From an uncultured Clostridia bacterium (GTDB lineage Bacteria > Bacillota > Clostridia > Christensenellales > Borkfalkiaceae), in the NCBI GenBank assembly GCA_934248055.1, contig CAKQKI010000003.1:1-64000 (forward strand): DNA of 64,000 nucleotides, in the 5' to 3' direction. How positions within the stretch are numbered: the first letter of the stretch is position 1; each line of letters begins with the position of its first letter. Positions 48,889 through 57,096 of the stretch are shown piece by piece. The notes beneath the pieces were generated by a model. The model was not told where the DNA came from. It was given only the letters and a program-made list of their open reading frames with translations, and searched no databases. A program made the translations under genes and the position numbers.

Positions 48889-50598
48889 TCAGGTTTCTTC
48901 GGTAAAAGCAACTTCCGACGGTTCGGGAGCAAAATGCCCCGAAGTTATCCCCGCTTCTTCAAACAGATTTTTAAGTCTTTTTATTTCGGTTAAGTTAGCG
49001 TCGAAATAACTTGCGAAAGTGCGCCGCCTGACTATTTTTTTATAGCCCGAATATTCAAACATAAGCGCGGCGAGAGAGCGTTCGTCTTCGATTTTTTCTT
49101 CGGCAAAATAAATGCCCGATAAAATGCACATTTCTTCGGCAGTATCGCGAAGTTTCGACAAATCGTTTTCCACGATAAAAAGTCTTGAAACGGCAAAAGA
49201 ATAAGCACGCGAAAATATTTTTTCGAATTCGCCGCCGAATCCCGCGTGATAAAGCCTTATATTTCTGAATATCCCGTTAATAACCACGCTCAATTCGCCG
49301 TCGTACGCGTCAAGCGACAAAAACCCGACGATATGCGATTTTACGTCGTCGAAAACGGTGCTTTTTATAAGCAGGCGTTTAAGTTCGTCCGTAGCGGAAA
49401 AATCCGTAGAACCCGCAAGCATTTCAACCGCCACAGTCTGCAAACTTATAAGATTGCTTTGTATGCAGTAATTTATTATGGGTATATAACTCGTATCGCA
49501 GGAAACGTCTTCGTCTTTCATAAAAGAGTATAAAATTTCGTAAATTTTCTTGCGCTCGGAGTTTTGCAGATCGAGAGTATAATCTAATTGTTTTTCGCCC
49601 GCATTGCCGCCTTCGGCTTGCTCGCAGACGGTAAGATAATACCGCGAAACGAACGAATCGGTCATTCTGTAATTAAGACCGAATCTGTTATACGCGTTTT
49701 TATAATCGCCCGCGTTGAATTCGGCTATGCCGAGAAAAAAGTTTACCGTTAAATCGTAAGGATTGCTATAAAGATAGAGTTTTGCAAGTTCTATCGCCTT
49801 TACGGGCAGAACTTCGAAAATAACGGGCACGGCTTTTTTGAATTCGTTAATATTTTCCGAAAAATTTATTTTATCGAGTTTTTCGATATAAGCCGCCGCC
49901 TTTTTCTTTTTGTTGAGAGTCAGGCAAAAATTTATCGCGTTGCATATCGCAACGGGATCGTTTTCGTTAAGCAAAACAGCCTTTTCTATGCGTTCGAGAG
50001 CGTTTTTTTCATCTCCCGAAAAGAAATAACACAGCGAAAGTTGAATAAGCGCGTCGCGATAATACGAAGACGTTTCGGGTATTTCGCAGAGAAGGTCTGC
50101 GGCTTGCCGATATTCGCCCTGCCGCATAAGCGCGGAAGTTTCGGAAAAAAGTTCGGAAAGGTCTGCTTTGTCGTAAGGATAAACGAGTTTATAATTCTTT
50201 TTATAGTCGGTATAATCCGCAAAAAGTTCGGTTGCCACTTCGTTATACTCGTAAAAAGCCTCTCGCGCTTCGCCGAACTGAAGATTAAAATAGTAACTCG
50301 CTGTTTCCTTATCTCCCATTCGATAATAACACGCTCCGAGACCGTTGTAAGCGCGGGCGCGGGCTTTGTTTTTGCAAACCGTAAGATAAGAAAACCACGC
50401 GTCCGCGGCGTTATTGAAAAGACCCGCCGCGTAGTAAGTTTTAGCATATCCCGAATAAAGCGTTATCGGATCTTTACCCGCGCTTTCCATACGTTTCAGC
50501 GCGCCGATGGCGCCGTCGTAGTCTTTTGCGGCAAGTTTTTTAAGATATAACGCGCTTAAAGTTTTGTCGTTATAATCCGCATAGTAAATTTCAGCCAT
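48889..50598 (-). CDS. Tetratricopeptide-repeat protein, unknown function
   Basis: A 569-residue soluble protein made largely of TPR-like helix pairs. Recognisable units lie around 70-105 (ARAYNGLGACYYRMGDKETA), 155-190, 185-220 (ALIQLSLCYFFSGDEKNALE) and 285-320 (FFLGIAEFNAGDYKNAYNRF). No enzyme motif, signal peptide or membrane helix is seen, and the C-terminal 200 residues have no motif I recognise. It starts at ATG 50598, overlapping the hslO stop by eight bases, and is the last gene of the membrane protein-methyltransferase-hslO-TPR operon. Probably a protein-protein scaffold. Confidence 0.75.
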   Translation of the reverse strand: MAEIYYADYNDKTLSALYLKKLAAKDYDGAIGALKRMESAGKDPITLYSGYAKTYYAAGLFNNAADAWFSYLTVCKNKARARAYNGLGACYYRMGDKETASYYFNLQFGEAREAFYEYNEVATELFADYTDYKKNYKLVYPYDKADLSELFSETSALMRQGEYRQAADLLCEIPETSSYYRDALIQLSLCYFFSGDEKNALERIEKAVLLNENDPVAICNAINFCLTLNKKKKAAAYIEKLDKINFSENINEFKKAVPVIFEVLPVKAIELAKLYLYSNPYDLTVNFFLGIAEFNAGDYKNAYNRFGLNYRMTDSFVSRYYLTVCEQAEGGNAGEKQLDYTLDLQNSERKKIYEILYSFMKDEDVSCDTSYIPIINYCIQSNLISLQTVAVEMLAGSTDFSATDELKRLLIKSTVFDDVKSHIVGFLSLDAYDGELSVVINGIFRNIRLYHAGFGGEFEKIFSRAYSFAVSRLFIVENDLSKLRDTAEEMCILSGIYFAEEKIEDERSLAALMFEYSGYKKIVRRRTFASYFDANLTEIKRLKNLFEEAGITSGHFAPEPSEVAFTEET

Positions 50599-51457
50599 TT
50601 TTACTCCTGAAAAGTTCTTCCGTGTCTTTTTTGCCGTAAACGTATTTTTTATTGCAGTACTCGCATTTTATTTCGATTTTGCCCTGCTCTTTCAATATGT
50701 CTTCCGCTTCGCTTTTCCCGAGAGAAATTATTATAGAGTCGATATACTCCTTACTGCATATACACTCGTATGCGGGAATGCGTTCGTCGAAAGTCACGTC
50801 GCTGAAATATTTTTCCTTAACGCCGTCTATCCCGTGAATTCTTACAAGTTCGCTGATGTTTGAAAATTCCGCTATCTTGTTTTCGGCGCGGGTAAGAATT
50901 TCGTCGGTCGCGCCGGGAAGAGCCTGAATAATAACTCCGCCCGCTCCGAGACACACTCCGCCCGCGCTCGTTTTAACCCCGAGAGCCATTGCGGTGGGTT
51001 GTTGCTCGGAAACGGCGTAATAATACGCAAAATCTTCGGCAAGTTCGCCGCTTATTATTTTAGAAGTACCCGTATACGAACCTTTAAGTCCCGTTGAGCG
51101 AACGACTGTAATTCTTCCGTTTCCTATGAGCGAAGCGACGTCGAGTTTGCCGTTTTGTTTAAGGGGAAGTTCCGCGTCCGGATTTTCAATATAACCCCGC
51201 ACTTTAAGATCGCTGCCTGCAGATACTATTACCTTTCCGCCGACGCCGTCGCCCGCAACGGTTACGGACAGCCTGTCGCTTTCGCTTTTGAGTTCGCTTG
51301 CCATAAACGTAGAAGCGATAAGCGTTCTGCCGAGAGCCGCCGCCGTGAGCGGATTTAAATTATGCAATTTTATAGCCGTATTCACGACTTTTGTTTCTTC
51401 TATTAAAGTTACCGAAAGAAAACCGTTTTCGGTAACTCCTTTTAATAATTTATCCAT
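50591..51457 (-). CDS. hslO: Redox-regulated chaperone Hsp33
   Basis: Holdase chaperone activated by oxidation. The 288-residue protein has the N-terminal core with SDRLSVTVAGDGVGG and the SGGVCLGAGG-type region (here TSAGGVCLGAGGV). The C-terminal redox switch has the four zinc cysteines C232-x-C234 and C265-x-x-C268. It overlaps the TPR gene by eight bases. No Shine-Dalgarno is evident at ATG 51457. Confidence 0.95.
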   Translation of the reverse strand: MDKLLKGVTENGFLSVTLIEETKVVNTAIKLHNLNPLTAAALGRTLIASTFMASELKSESDRLSVTVAGDGVGGKVIVSAGSDLKVRGYIENPDAELPLKQNGKLDVASLIGNGRITVVRSTGLKGSYTGTSKIISGELAEDFAYYYAVSEQQPTAMALGVKTSAGGVCLGAGGVIIQALPGATDEILTRAENKIAEFSNISELVRIHGIDGVKEKYFSDVTFDERIPAYECICSKEYIDSIIISLGKSEAEDILKEQGKIEIKCEYCNKKYVYGKKDTEELFRSKNG

Positions 51458-51503
51458 AATTTCGTTTTCGGAAATACGCCTTCCCGATTATCGCTTTCGG
51501 GCT

Positions 51504-51548
51504 ATCGCCGCGCGTTATATTTTTTAAAAACCATCGCCGCGCGTTATA
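51504..51548. repeat. Direct duplication at the 3' end of the methyltransferase gene
   Basis: The 16-base string ATCGCCGCGCGTTATA occurs at 51504-51519 and again at 51533-51548, the second copy covering the methyltransferase stop. It looks like a small local duplication. Confidence 0.6.
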
Positions 51549-52281
51549 ACTTTTCGGCAACGAACACCGCGCGCGAAGATTTATCGGTAAATTCGCCGCC
51601 CTTTTCGTCGGTAAGCAAAAGGATTGAAAAACCCGCGCCCGAAAGAGCGGATTTTATATCGTTTACGGAATGAACGAACTGCTCGTCGTACTCGTCGTAA
51701 CGGGAATAATAATTTCCGTTTTTCTCGAAAAAAGTGAGCGTGTAATTCACAACGTTTTTCTTATCGTCGTAATCGGAAAACCACATATACGACAAATCTT
51801 CTCCGTTCGAGCCGTACATTTCCCCGTCGATAAGCGTTTTAAGTTTATATTCCGTAGAAATATCGAAAACTATAACTCCGCCTTTTATAAGGTTTTTGTT
51901 AAAGTTTTTAAAAGTTTTTAAAAGGTCTTTACCGGACACGTAATTAAGCCCGTCGTTCACCGCCGTTATAAACGCCGCCTTATCGAACAATCTGAGCGTT
52001 TTCATATCGGCGAGAATATACTTGACAGACGTTTTATTTCTTACGTTTTCTTCTTCCGCGCTTCTTAACATATCCGCGCTTATATCCGAGCCTGTAACCG
52101 AAAAGCCGCTTTTAAAAAGTTTGCGGGTTACCGTGCCGCTGCCGCATGCAAGATCTGCGCCGTGCTTTTCGGGCGCGTATTTTTCAACGAGAGAAACCAC
52201 GTAATCCGTCCACTCGTCGTAATCGCTTCCGCCGATAAGCCGCGAATAAAATTTTGAAAGCACTCCGTAAGGCGCGCTCAA
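51544..52281 (-). CDS. Class I SAM-dependent methyltransferase, substrate unknown
   Basis: A 245-residue Rossmann methyltransferase with SAM motif I ADLACGSGTVTRKL (about 42-55), the acidic motif GSDISADML and a motif-III-like LIKGGVIVFDIS. The opening GVLSKFYSRLIGGSDYDEW fits small-molecule methyltransferases of this class. The best start is TTG 52281, two bases past the stop of the upstream membrane-protein gene and after AAGGCGGG. It is part of a four-gene operon with hslO and the TPR protein. Confidence 0.85.
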   Translation of the reverse strand: MSAPYGVLSKFYSRLIGGSDYDEWTDYVVSLVEKYAPEKHGADLACGSGTVTRKLFKSGFSVTGSDISADMLRSAEEENVRNKTSVKYILADMKTLRLFDKAAFITAVNDGLNYVSGKDLLKTFKNFNKNLIKGGVIVFDISTEYKLKTLIDGEMYGSNGEDLSYMWFSDYDDKKNVVNYTLTFFEKNGNYYSRYDEYDEQFVHSVNDIKSALSGAGFSILLLTDEKGGEFTDKSSRAVFVAEKL

Positions 52282-52283
52282 AA

Positions 52284-53546
52284 TTATTTACCCGCCTTTT
52301 CTTTATCGTCTGTTTTTTCCGAATTTTCGGCGTCGGACGGCGCGGCGGTTGCGTCGGAAGCGTTTTTGTCGCTCATAAACTCGTCTATATCCGCCTGCGC
52401 TTTCAGATAATCGTCTTTATGCTCTTCGGCGTAGCGGTCGCTGTCTTCTATCATCTTTTTCTTACTCTCGGCAAGGCGTTCGAGATCTTTACGCGAATAC
52501 GATTCCGGAAGAGCCGCTATTTCCACGTCGTAATCGGTTATCGGCTTTACGGGTCTGCTCGTAAGAGCGGATTTTTTGTAAACGAATTCTTCGTTTTCCT
52601 GCTGAACCTGTTTTTTGTTTATGCCGCGATATTTTTTAGCCCCCGCGACTTTGTCGTTGACGAATTCGTCAAACGCCCATTGACTGTAATTCGTCCATAC
52701 GAGCATGAAAAGCGCGATCGACAGGAATATAAAAACAATAATTCCTATCATAAACAAAACGTTCTGCATTCCGAAAAGCAAAAAGATTACGGGCAACGCG
52801 CCGAATATCATATAAAAAATATTGAGCGGCAAAAGCCCTACCGTCAGAATAAACGCATTTCTTAAACTCTGGAAAAATTTGAGTTCGTACGTTACGCCCA
52901 TCGACAGCATAAACAGATACGTGCTCGTGAAAAACACTATGAATATATACGATATGATTTTCGACACGACGAACAGCCACTCTTTGCCCGCTCCCGACGC
53001 TATCAGCATTTCGGCAAGGTCTATCGAAAGAACGGAAAGAGCGAGCGCTAATACGTAAACAAGAGTTGCGGGAAGAACGACTTTATAGTTTTTCTTTACG
53101 CCCGTCCAGAAATCCGACGCAACGAAAACGCCTTCCGTCCACACGAGATTACGCATAACGTAAAACCCGCCCGAAAGCCCTACCGCCGCAATCAGGGAAA
53201 ATACAAGAACGATAACGAAAGATATAAAATCCGTTTGCAAAGTTATAGATTCCGCCACGCCCGATAAAAACGGATACGCGGGATAAACCATAGAAGTGTT
53301 CTGAGAAAACGGATAAAGCGTAGACTGACCCGAAATCAGCATCTGACGCAAAAACAGCACCAGAACGATCGGAATAACGAAAATGAACGTTAAAAGGTTT
53401 ATTTTAACTATTTTTCCGAAATTCGTAACGAGCAGATCCCAGCCGAGCGACCAGCGGTTCGTGGGCATCGTTTTACGAGCGTAATCTTCAGAACGTTCGG
53501 GACCTTCGATAATTCTCGCGAAGAGTCCTTTTTTATTTTTTGCCAT
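52284..53546 (-). CDS. Multi-pass membrane protein with charged cytoplasmic tail
   Basis: A 420-residue protein. After a basic N-terminus it has about six hydrophobic helices between residues 45 and 300, including INLLTFIFVIPIVLVLFL and a glycine-containing pair near 125-150. The last 120 residues are hydrophilic and rich in Lys, Glu, Asp and Ala, ending in a low-complexity tail. The layout is reminiscent of YesL/DUF624-type membrane proteins, but I cannot show homology. ATG 53546 follows AAAGGGG. First gene of the operon with the methyltransferase, hslO and the TPR protein. Confidence 0.75.
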   Translation of the reverse strand: MAKNKKGLFARIIEGPERSEDYARKTMPTNRWSLGWDLLVTNFGKIVKINLLTFIFVIPIVLVLFLRQMLISGQSTLYPFSQNTSMVYPAYPFLSGVAESITLQTDFISFVIVLVFSLIAAVGLSGGFYVMRNLVWTEGVFVASDFWTGVKKNYKVVLPATLVYVLALALSVLSIDLAEMLIASGAGKEWLFVVSKIISYIFIVFFTSTYLFMLSMGVTYELKFFQSLRNAFILTVGLLPLNIFYMIFGALPVIFLLFGMQNVLFMIGIIVFIFLSIALFMLVWTNYSQWAFDEFVNDKVAGAKKYRGINKKQVQQENEEFVYKKSALTSRPVKPITDYDVEIAALPESYSRKDLERLAESKKKMIEDSDRYAEEHKDDYLKAQADIDEFMSDKNASDATAAPSDAENSEKTDDKEKAGK

Positions 53547-53602
53547 CGGCAACCCCTTTAAATTCAACGCGGAATTAAAGCCTTTAGCCTTGCGCGTTAA
53601 AC

Positions 53603-53631
53603 TTTAAAAAATATCAGAATATATATATAAT
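53603..53631 (+). promoter_or_regulatory. Promoter of dapA-dapB
   Basis: TTTAAA (53603-53608), a 17-base spacer and TATAAT (53626-53631). The leader to dapA is about 88 bases. Confidence 0.6.
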
Positions 53632-53725
53632 ATACCGTTTGCGAAAATTTTTCAATCGTTTTAAAGTACATTCCCGATATTACGCGTATTTTTTAAAAAT
53701 TTTCGCTGATTTTTCAAGGAGGTTT

Positions 53726-54616
53726 ATGGAAAATTCACTTTTTCGCGGCGTAGCCACGGCAATCGTAACCCCGTTTAAAAACGGGCGCGTTGATTTTGAA
53801 AGTTTTGAAAAACTTATCGAAAGGCAAATCGCGGGGAAAATCGCCGCTTTGGTTTTTTTGGGAACTACGGGCGAGCCGTGCGCTCTTTCGTGTTACGAAT
53901 ACGAAAAAATACTCCGCTTTGCCGTCGAAACGGTAAACAAACGCGTGCCGGTAATAGCGGGCGCAGGCTCGAATTCAACGGCGGCGGCGGTAAAAAAAGC
54001 CGTAGTTTCAGAAAAATCGGGCGCAGACGGGTTGCTCGTGGTAACTCCCTATTACAACAAATGCTCCGACAGCGGACTTACCGCGCACTACGAAGCGGTG
54101 CAAAAAGCCGCAAATCTCCCCGTGATAGCGTACAACGTGCCGTCGAGAACGGGATATAATTTAACTCCCGCGCTGGCGTTAAAACTTTATAAATCGGGCT
54201 TTATAGCGGGAATAAAAGAAGCGTCGGGCGATAAAAAGCAAATCCGCGAAACGATAGAAACGTTTAAAAACCGTATTCCCGTTTACAGCGGCAACGACGA
54301 CAAAAATCTTTTCTTTTACGAGCGCGGAGCAAGCGGGGCGATTTCGGTTACTTCAAACGTTTTCCCTAAAGCGGCAGTAAACGTATATAACGAAGTTTCG
54401 GCGGGAAATTCAAAAAAGGCAAAAGCCGTTCAATCAAAACTTAAAAGAATAAATTCCGCCTTGTTTTCAAGCGTAAATCCCATACCCGTAAAGTACGCTT
54501 TGTCGACTCTTTCGCTGTGCGAAAACGAACTCAGGCTTCCGCTTACGCCGCTTTCCGAAGACAAGCGCGGCGAAGTTTTTGCCGCAATAAACGAATTAAA
54601 GGAGATATTTTTATGA
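53726..54616 (+). CDS. dapA: 4-hydroxy-tetrahydrodipicolinate synthase
   Basis: First committed step of lysine/diaminopimelate synthesis, joining pyruvate and aspartate semialdehyde. The 296-residue class I aldolase has the GTTGE motif (46-50, with T47 and T48), Y136 in AYNVPSRTGYN and the Schiff-base lysine K164 in GIKEASGD. ATG 53726 follows AAGGAGG; upstream in-frame codons are A+T-rich and unrelated. It overlaps dapB by four bases. DAP and dipicolinate precursors are also needed for spores. Confidence 0.96.
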   Translation: MENSLFRGVATAIVTPFKNGRVDFESFEKLIERQIAGKIAALVFLGTTGEPCALSCYEYEKILRFAVETVNKRVPVIAGAGSNSTAAAVKKAVVSEKSGADGLLVVTPYYNKCSDSGLTAHYEAVQKAANLPVIAYNVPSRTGYNLTPALALKLYKSGFIAGIKEASGDKKQIRETIETFKNRIPVYSGNDDKNLFFYERGASGAISVTSNVFPKAAVNVYNEVSAGNSKKAKAVQSKLKRINSALFSSVNPIPVKYALSTLSLCENELRLPLTPLSEDKRGEVFAAINELKEIFL

Positions 54617-55341
54617 GAATCATACTTTCGGGCGCGCTCGGAAAAATGGGAAAACAGGTTAAAGAAATTTTATTGCGCCGCGGCGATAAAATTATCGAAA
54701 TAGACGGACTTTTTTCGGGAAAAACCGCAAATTGCAAATGCGAAGGAAAAAATGCGGAAGAGTGCGGAAATTGCCCCGAATTCAATAAATTCGCGGACTT
54801 TTCGGATATTACCGCGCACGCTGACGCGATAATAGATTTTTCGGCTCCCGCCCTTACTTTAAAGGCGGCGCGCTACGCTTTGAAAACGCAAACTCCGCTC
54901 GTAATCGGCACTACGGGTCTTAACGAAGATTGTCTTATAAAAATCAAAGAAGTATCCGAAATCGCGCCCGTATGCGTTTCGGGAAATTTTTCGCCCGCAG
55001 TATGCGCCTATATAAAAGCGGCAAAACTATTGAGCGAAAATCTTTCGGGTTACGACGCGGTTATATCCGAAACGCACCATAAAGAAAAAAGGGACGCGCC
55101 TTCGGGAACTGCGGCGGCGATAGCGAGAGAACTGAAAACTCCCGTTAAGACTGTTTCGATGCGCGGCGGTACGGTCTGCGGCGTGCATGAAACGCATTTT
55201 TTCGGAGAAAACGACGAAATAACCTTAATTCACCGCGCGTATTCGAGAAAAATTTTTGCCGAAGGCGCGGTAAAATGCGCAAGAGAACTGATTAAAAAGC
55301 CCGCGGGATTATATAAAGCGGAAGATCTTCTCTTTAATTGA
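54613..55341 (+). CDS. dapB: 4-hydroxy-tetrahydrodipicolinate reductase
   Basis: NAD(P)H reduction that follows DapA. The 242-residue protein has the Rossmann loop GALGKMGKQV (7-16), GTTGL (99-103) and the signature SETHHKEKRDAPSGTA with catalytic H155/H156 and K159. It lacks the usual acidic/basic cofactor loop of the family. That region (residues 36-57) instead holds four cysteines, C41, C43, C51 and C54, as CxC and CxxC, which may bind a metal. ATG 54613 follows AAGGAG and overlaps dapA. Confidence 0.93.
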   Translation: MRIILSGALGKMGKQVKEILLRRGDKIIEIDGLFSGKTANCKCEGKNAEECGNCPEFNKFADFSDITAHADAIIDFSAPALTLKAARYALKTQTPLVIGTTGLNEDCLIKIKEVSEIAPVCVSGNFSPAVCAYIKAAKLLSENLSGYDAVISETHHKEKRDAPSGTAAAIARELKTPVKTVSMRGGTVCGVHETHFFGENDEITLIHRAYSRKIFAEGAVKCARELIKKPAGLYKAEDLLFN

Positions 55342-55366
55342 CTTTTTAAAGGTTTTATTCTATAAT
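55338..55366 (+). promoter_or_regulatory. Promoter of malQ (predicted leaderless)
   Basis: TTGACT (55338-55343), a 17-base spacer and a perfect TATAAT (55361-55366), seven bases before ATG 55374. The -35 box touches the dapB stop. Confidence 0.85.
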
Positions 55367-55373
55367 ATTACCC

Positions 55374-56804
55374 ATGAAAAGAGCAAGCGGAATTTTAATG
55401 CACGTATCTTCGCTTTACGGAGATTATTCTTCGGGCGCGTTCGGAAAAAGCGCGCGGGAATTTATAGACTTTTTAAGCGATTCGGGGTTCACTTACTGGC
55501 AGGTTCTCCCGTTTCTTATGCCCGACGAATGCAATTCGCCTTACAAATCGTTCGGCGCGTTCAGTGGCAACCCGTATTTCATCGACCTTGAAGACTTATT
55601 CTTTAAAGGTCTTTTAACGAAAAGCGAACTTAATTCGGCAAAACAAATTTCGCCCTATCTTTGCGAATACGAAAGGCTTAAAAAAGAACGCGTTCCCCTT
55701 CTGAAAAAAGCGGCGGAACGATTCTTGGAAACAGATGATTTCAACAACTTTTTCAGGGATTTTCCCGAAGTTTCGGCGTTTTGCGAGTTTATGGCGTTAA
55801 AAGAAAAAAACGGCGGCAAAACGTGGACGGAATGGAGCGTTTCCGAGCCTGACGAAAATACTCTTAAAGCCTATAAATTCATCGAGTACGAATTTTTTAC
55901 GCAGTATTTCGACCTTAAAAAGTACGCTGGCGAAAAAGGTATAAAAATAATCGGCGATATGCCCATTTACGTTGATTTTGACAGTTCCGACGTCCGCTCG
56001 CGCCCGTGCGACTTTCTTCTCGACGAGAATAACGTTCCCACGTCCGTTGCGGGAGTTCCGCCCGATTATTTTTCAAAAGACGGTCAACTATGGGGTAATC
56101 CCCTTTACGATTACGCCGCTATGAAAAAAAATGATTTCAAATGGTGGAAACGAAGAATCGCGTTCACCGCAAAACTCTTTGACGGCGTGCGCATAGACCA
56201 TTTCCGCGCGTTCGAATCCTTTTATTCGGTTAAATACGGCGAAAAAACCGCAAAAAACGGCAAATGGATAAAAGCGCCCGGAAAAGACATTATAAAAGCG
56301 ATAAAATCGGCAAGCGGAAATTCGCTTATTATAGCGGAAGATTTAGGCATTATAACCGAAAAGGTCGAAAAACTCGTTAAAGAAAGCGGTTTTCCGAATA
56401 TGCGCGTTCTGCAATTCGCGTTTTCAGGCGATAAAAACTCGCCGCATCTTCCTTACAACTACCCCGAAAACTGCGTTGCGTATACGGGTACTCACGACAA
56501 CAACACCCTTCTCGGCTATATGTGGGAACTCGACGAAAAAACCCGACTTGAAGTGCTCGATTATTTCGGCTGCGACAAAACTTTAGACGGCTGCTACGAC
56601 AAAATTATAAACAGAATGCTCTCGTCGCACGCGGGGCTGACCGTTTTTCCGATACAGGATCTTTTGCATTTCGGAAGCGACACAAGGCTTAACACTCCCG
56701 GCAGAACGGACGGCAACTGGGCTTTCAGAATAACGAAAGAACAGTTAAACTCTCTTGACAGGAACAAGTTAAAACGCTATAACGAATTGTTCGGAAGAAT
56801 TTAA
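55374..56804 (+). CDS. malQ: 4-alpha-glucanotransferase (amylomaltase)
   Basis: Transfers alpha-1,4-glucan segments during maltodextrin or glycogen turnover; family GH77. The 476-residue protein has the start RASGILMHVSSLYGDYSSG, the YQ/YW-containing motif WQVLPFLMPD, the nucleophile region GVRIDHFRAF (Asp), IIAEDLGIIT (acid/base Glu) and TGTHDNNTLLGY (third carboxylate). Length is normal for bacterial amylomaltases. There is no Shine-Dalgarno; the promoter predicts a leaderless transcript. Confidence 0.95.
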   Translation: MKRASGILMHVSSLYGDYSSGAFGKSAREFIDFLSDSGFTYWQVLPFLMPDECNSPYKSFGAFSGNPYFIDLEDLFFKGLLTKSELNSAKQISPYLCEYERLKKERVPLLKKAAERFLETDDFNNFFRDFPEVSAFCEFMALKEKNGGKTWTEWSVSEPDENTLKAYKFIEYEFFTQYFDLKKYAGEKGIKIIGDMPIYVDFDSSDVRSRPCDFLLDENNVPTSVAGVPPDYFSKDGQLWGNPLYDYAAMKKNDFKWWKRRIAFTAKLFDGVRIDHFRAFESFYSVKYGEKTAKNGKWIKAPGKDIIKAIKSASGNSLIIAEDLGIITEKVEKLVKESGFPNMRVLQFAFSGDKNSPHLPYNYPENCVAYTGTHDNNTLLGYMWELDEKTRLEVLDYFGCDKTLDGCYDKIINRMLSSHAGLTVFPIQDLLHFGSDTRLNTPGRTDGNWAFRITKEQLNSLDRNKLKRYNELFGRI

Positions 56805-56808
56805 ACGA

Positions 56809-56836
56809 AAACCCCGTTCGCGAAAGAACGGGGTTT
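56809..56836. terminator. Bidirectional terminator between malQ and the candidate RNA gene
   Basis: AAACCCCGTTC pairs with GAACGGGGTTT around GCGAAA, four bases after the malQ stop. T-runs are short on both sides, slightly better on the minus strand, where it would end the GGA-hairpin RNA. Confidence 0.8.
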
Positions 56837-56921
56837 AATAATCATATTTAATTTTACCGCTTTTACCGTTTATTTATTACTATGTGCAAATTTTTTTGCC
56901 CTTTTCACGGTTACTTTGCTC

Positions 56922-56945
56922 TTAGAAAATTCCTGTACTGTACAT
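56922..56945 (-). CDS. Possible micro-ORF, 7 aa (MYSTGIF)
   Basis: ATG 56945 lies eight bases after CGGAGG within the candidate RNA and is followed by seven codons and TAA. May be incidental to the GGA-hairpin structure. Confidence 0.25.
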   Translation of the reverse strand: MYSTGIF

Positions 56946-56963
56946 CGGACTATCCTCCGTTTC

Positions 56964-57008
56964 TCAGATTTTTGCCGTAGATTTCCTACCTTTTAAGAAG
57001 TTGAACAT
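56964..57008 (-). CDS. Possible micro-ORF, 14 aa
   Basis: ATG 57008 lies ten bases after AAGGAGG, the strongest Shine-Dalgarno in the candidate RNA. The peptide MFNFLKGRKSTAKI is short, basic and partly amphipathic. It could be a leader or signalling peptide, or may simply reflect GGAGG motifs used for protein binding. Confidence 0.3.
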   Translation of the reverse strand: MFNFLKGRKSTAKI

Positions 57009-57045
57009 CTGATTGTTACCTCCTTTTCCGGTATTTTTTGCTATC

Positions 57046-57054
57046 CTACTGCAT
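57046..57054 (-). CDS. Possible minimal ORF, 2 aa (MQ)
   Basis: ATG CAG TAG eight bases after AAGGAG. Such minimal start-stop frames can act as ribosome-stalling or decoy sites. Very tentative. Confidence 0.15.
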   Translation of the reverse strand: MQ

Positions 57055-57096
57055 CGGTCTTTCTCCTTATTAAAGGGTATCTCCTTTTGTACCTTT

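Larger units (their letters stand above)
56809..57093 (-). ncRNA. Candidate regulatory RNA of serial GGA-loop hairpins with micro-ORFs
   Basis: From a near-consensus promoter, the minus strand reads through consecutive small hairpins at 57076-57093, 57059-57075, 57039-57053, 57017-57033, 56977-56989 and 56946-56959. Each presents GGA (mostly AGGAG or AGGAT) in its loop or at the loop edge. The transcript ends at the terminator 56809-56836. Multiple GGA hairpins are the hallmark of CsrB/RsmZ RNAs that sequester CsrA. Three of the GGAG sites are also spaced correctly before ATG codons of tiny frames of 2, 14 and 7 codons. No larger ORF exists on this strand. Homology to a named RNA is not claimed. 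Confidence 0.6.

Noticed and set aside
52263..52281. GTG 52263 as the methyltransferase start
   Set aside because: It is possible, but the candidate ribosome site is too close to it; TTG 52281 is correctly spaced after AAGGCGGG and coupled to the preceding stop.
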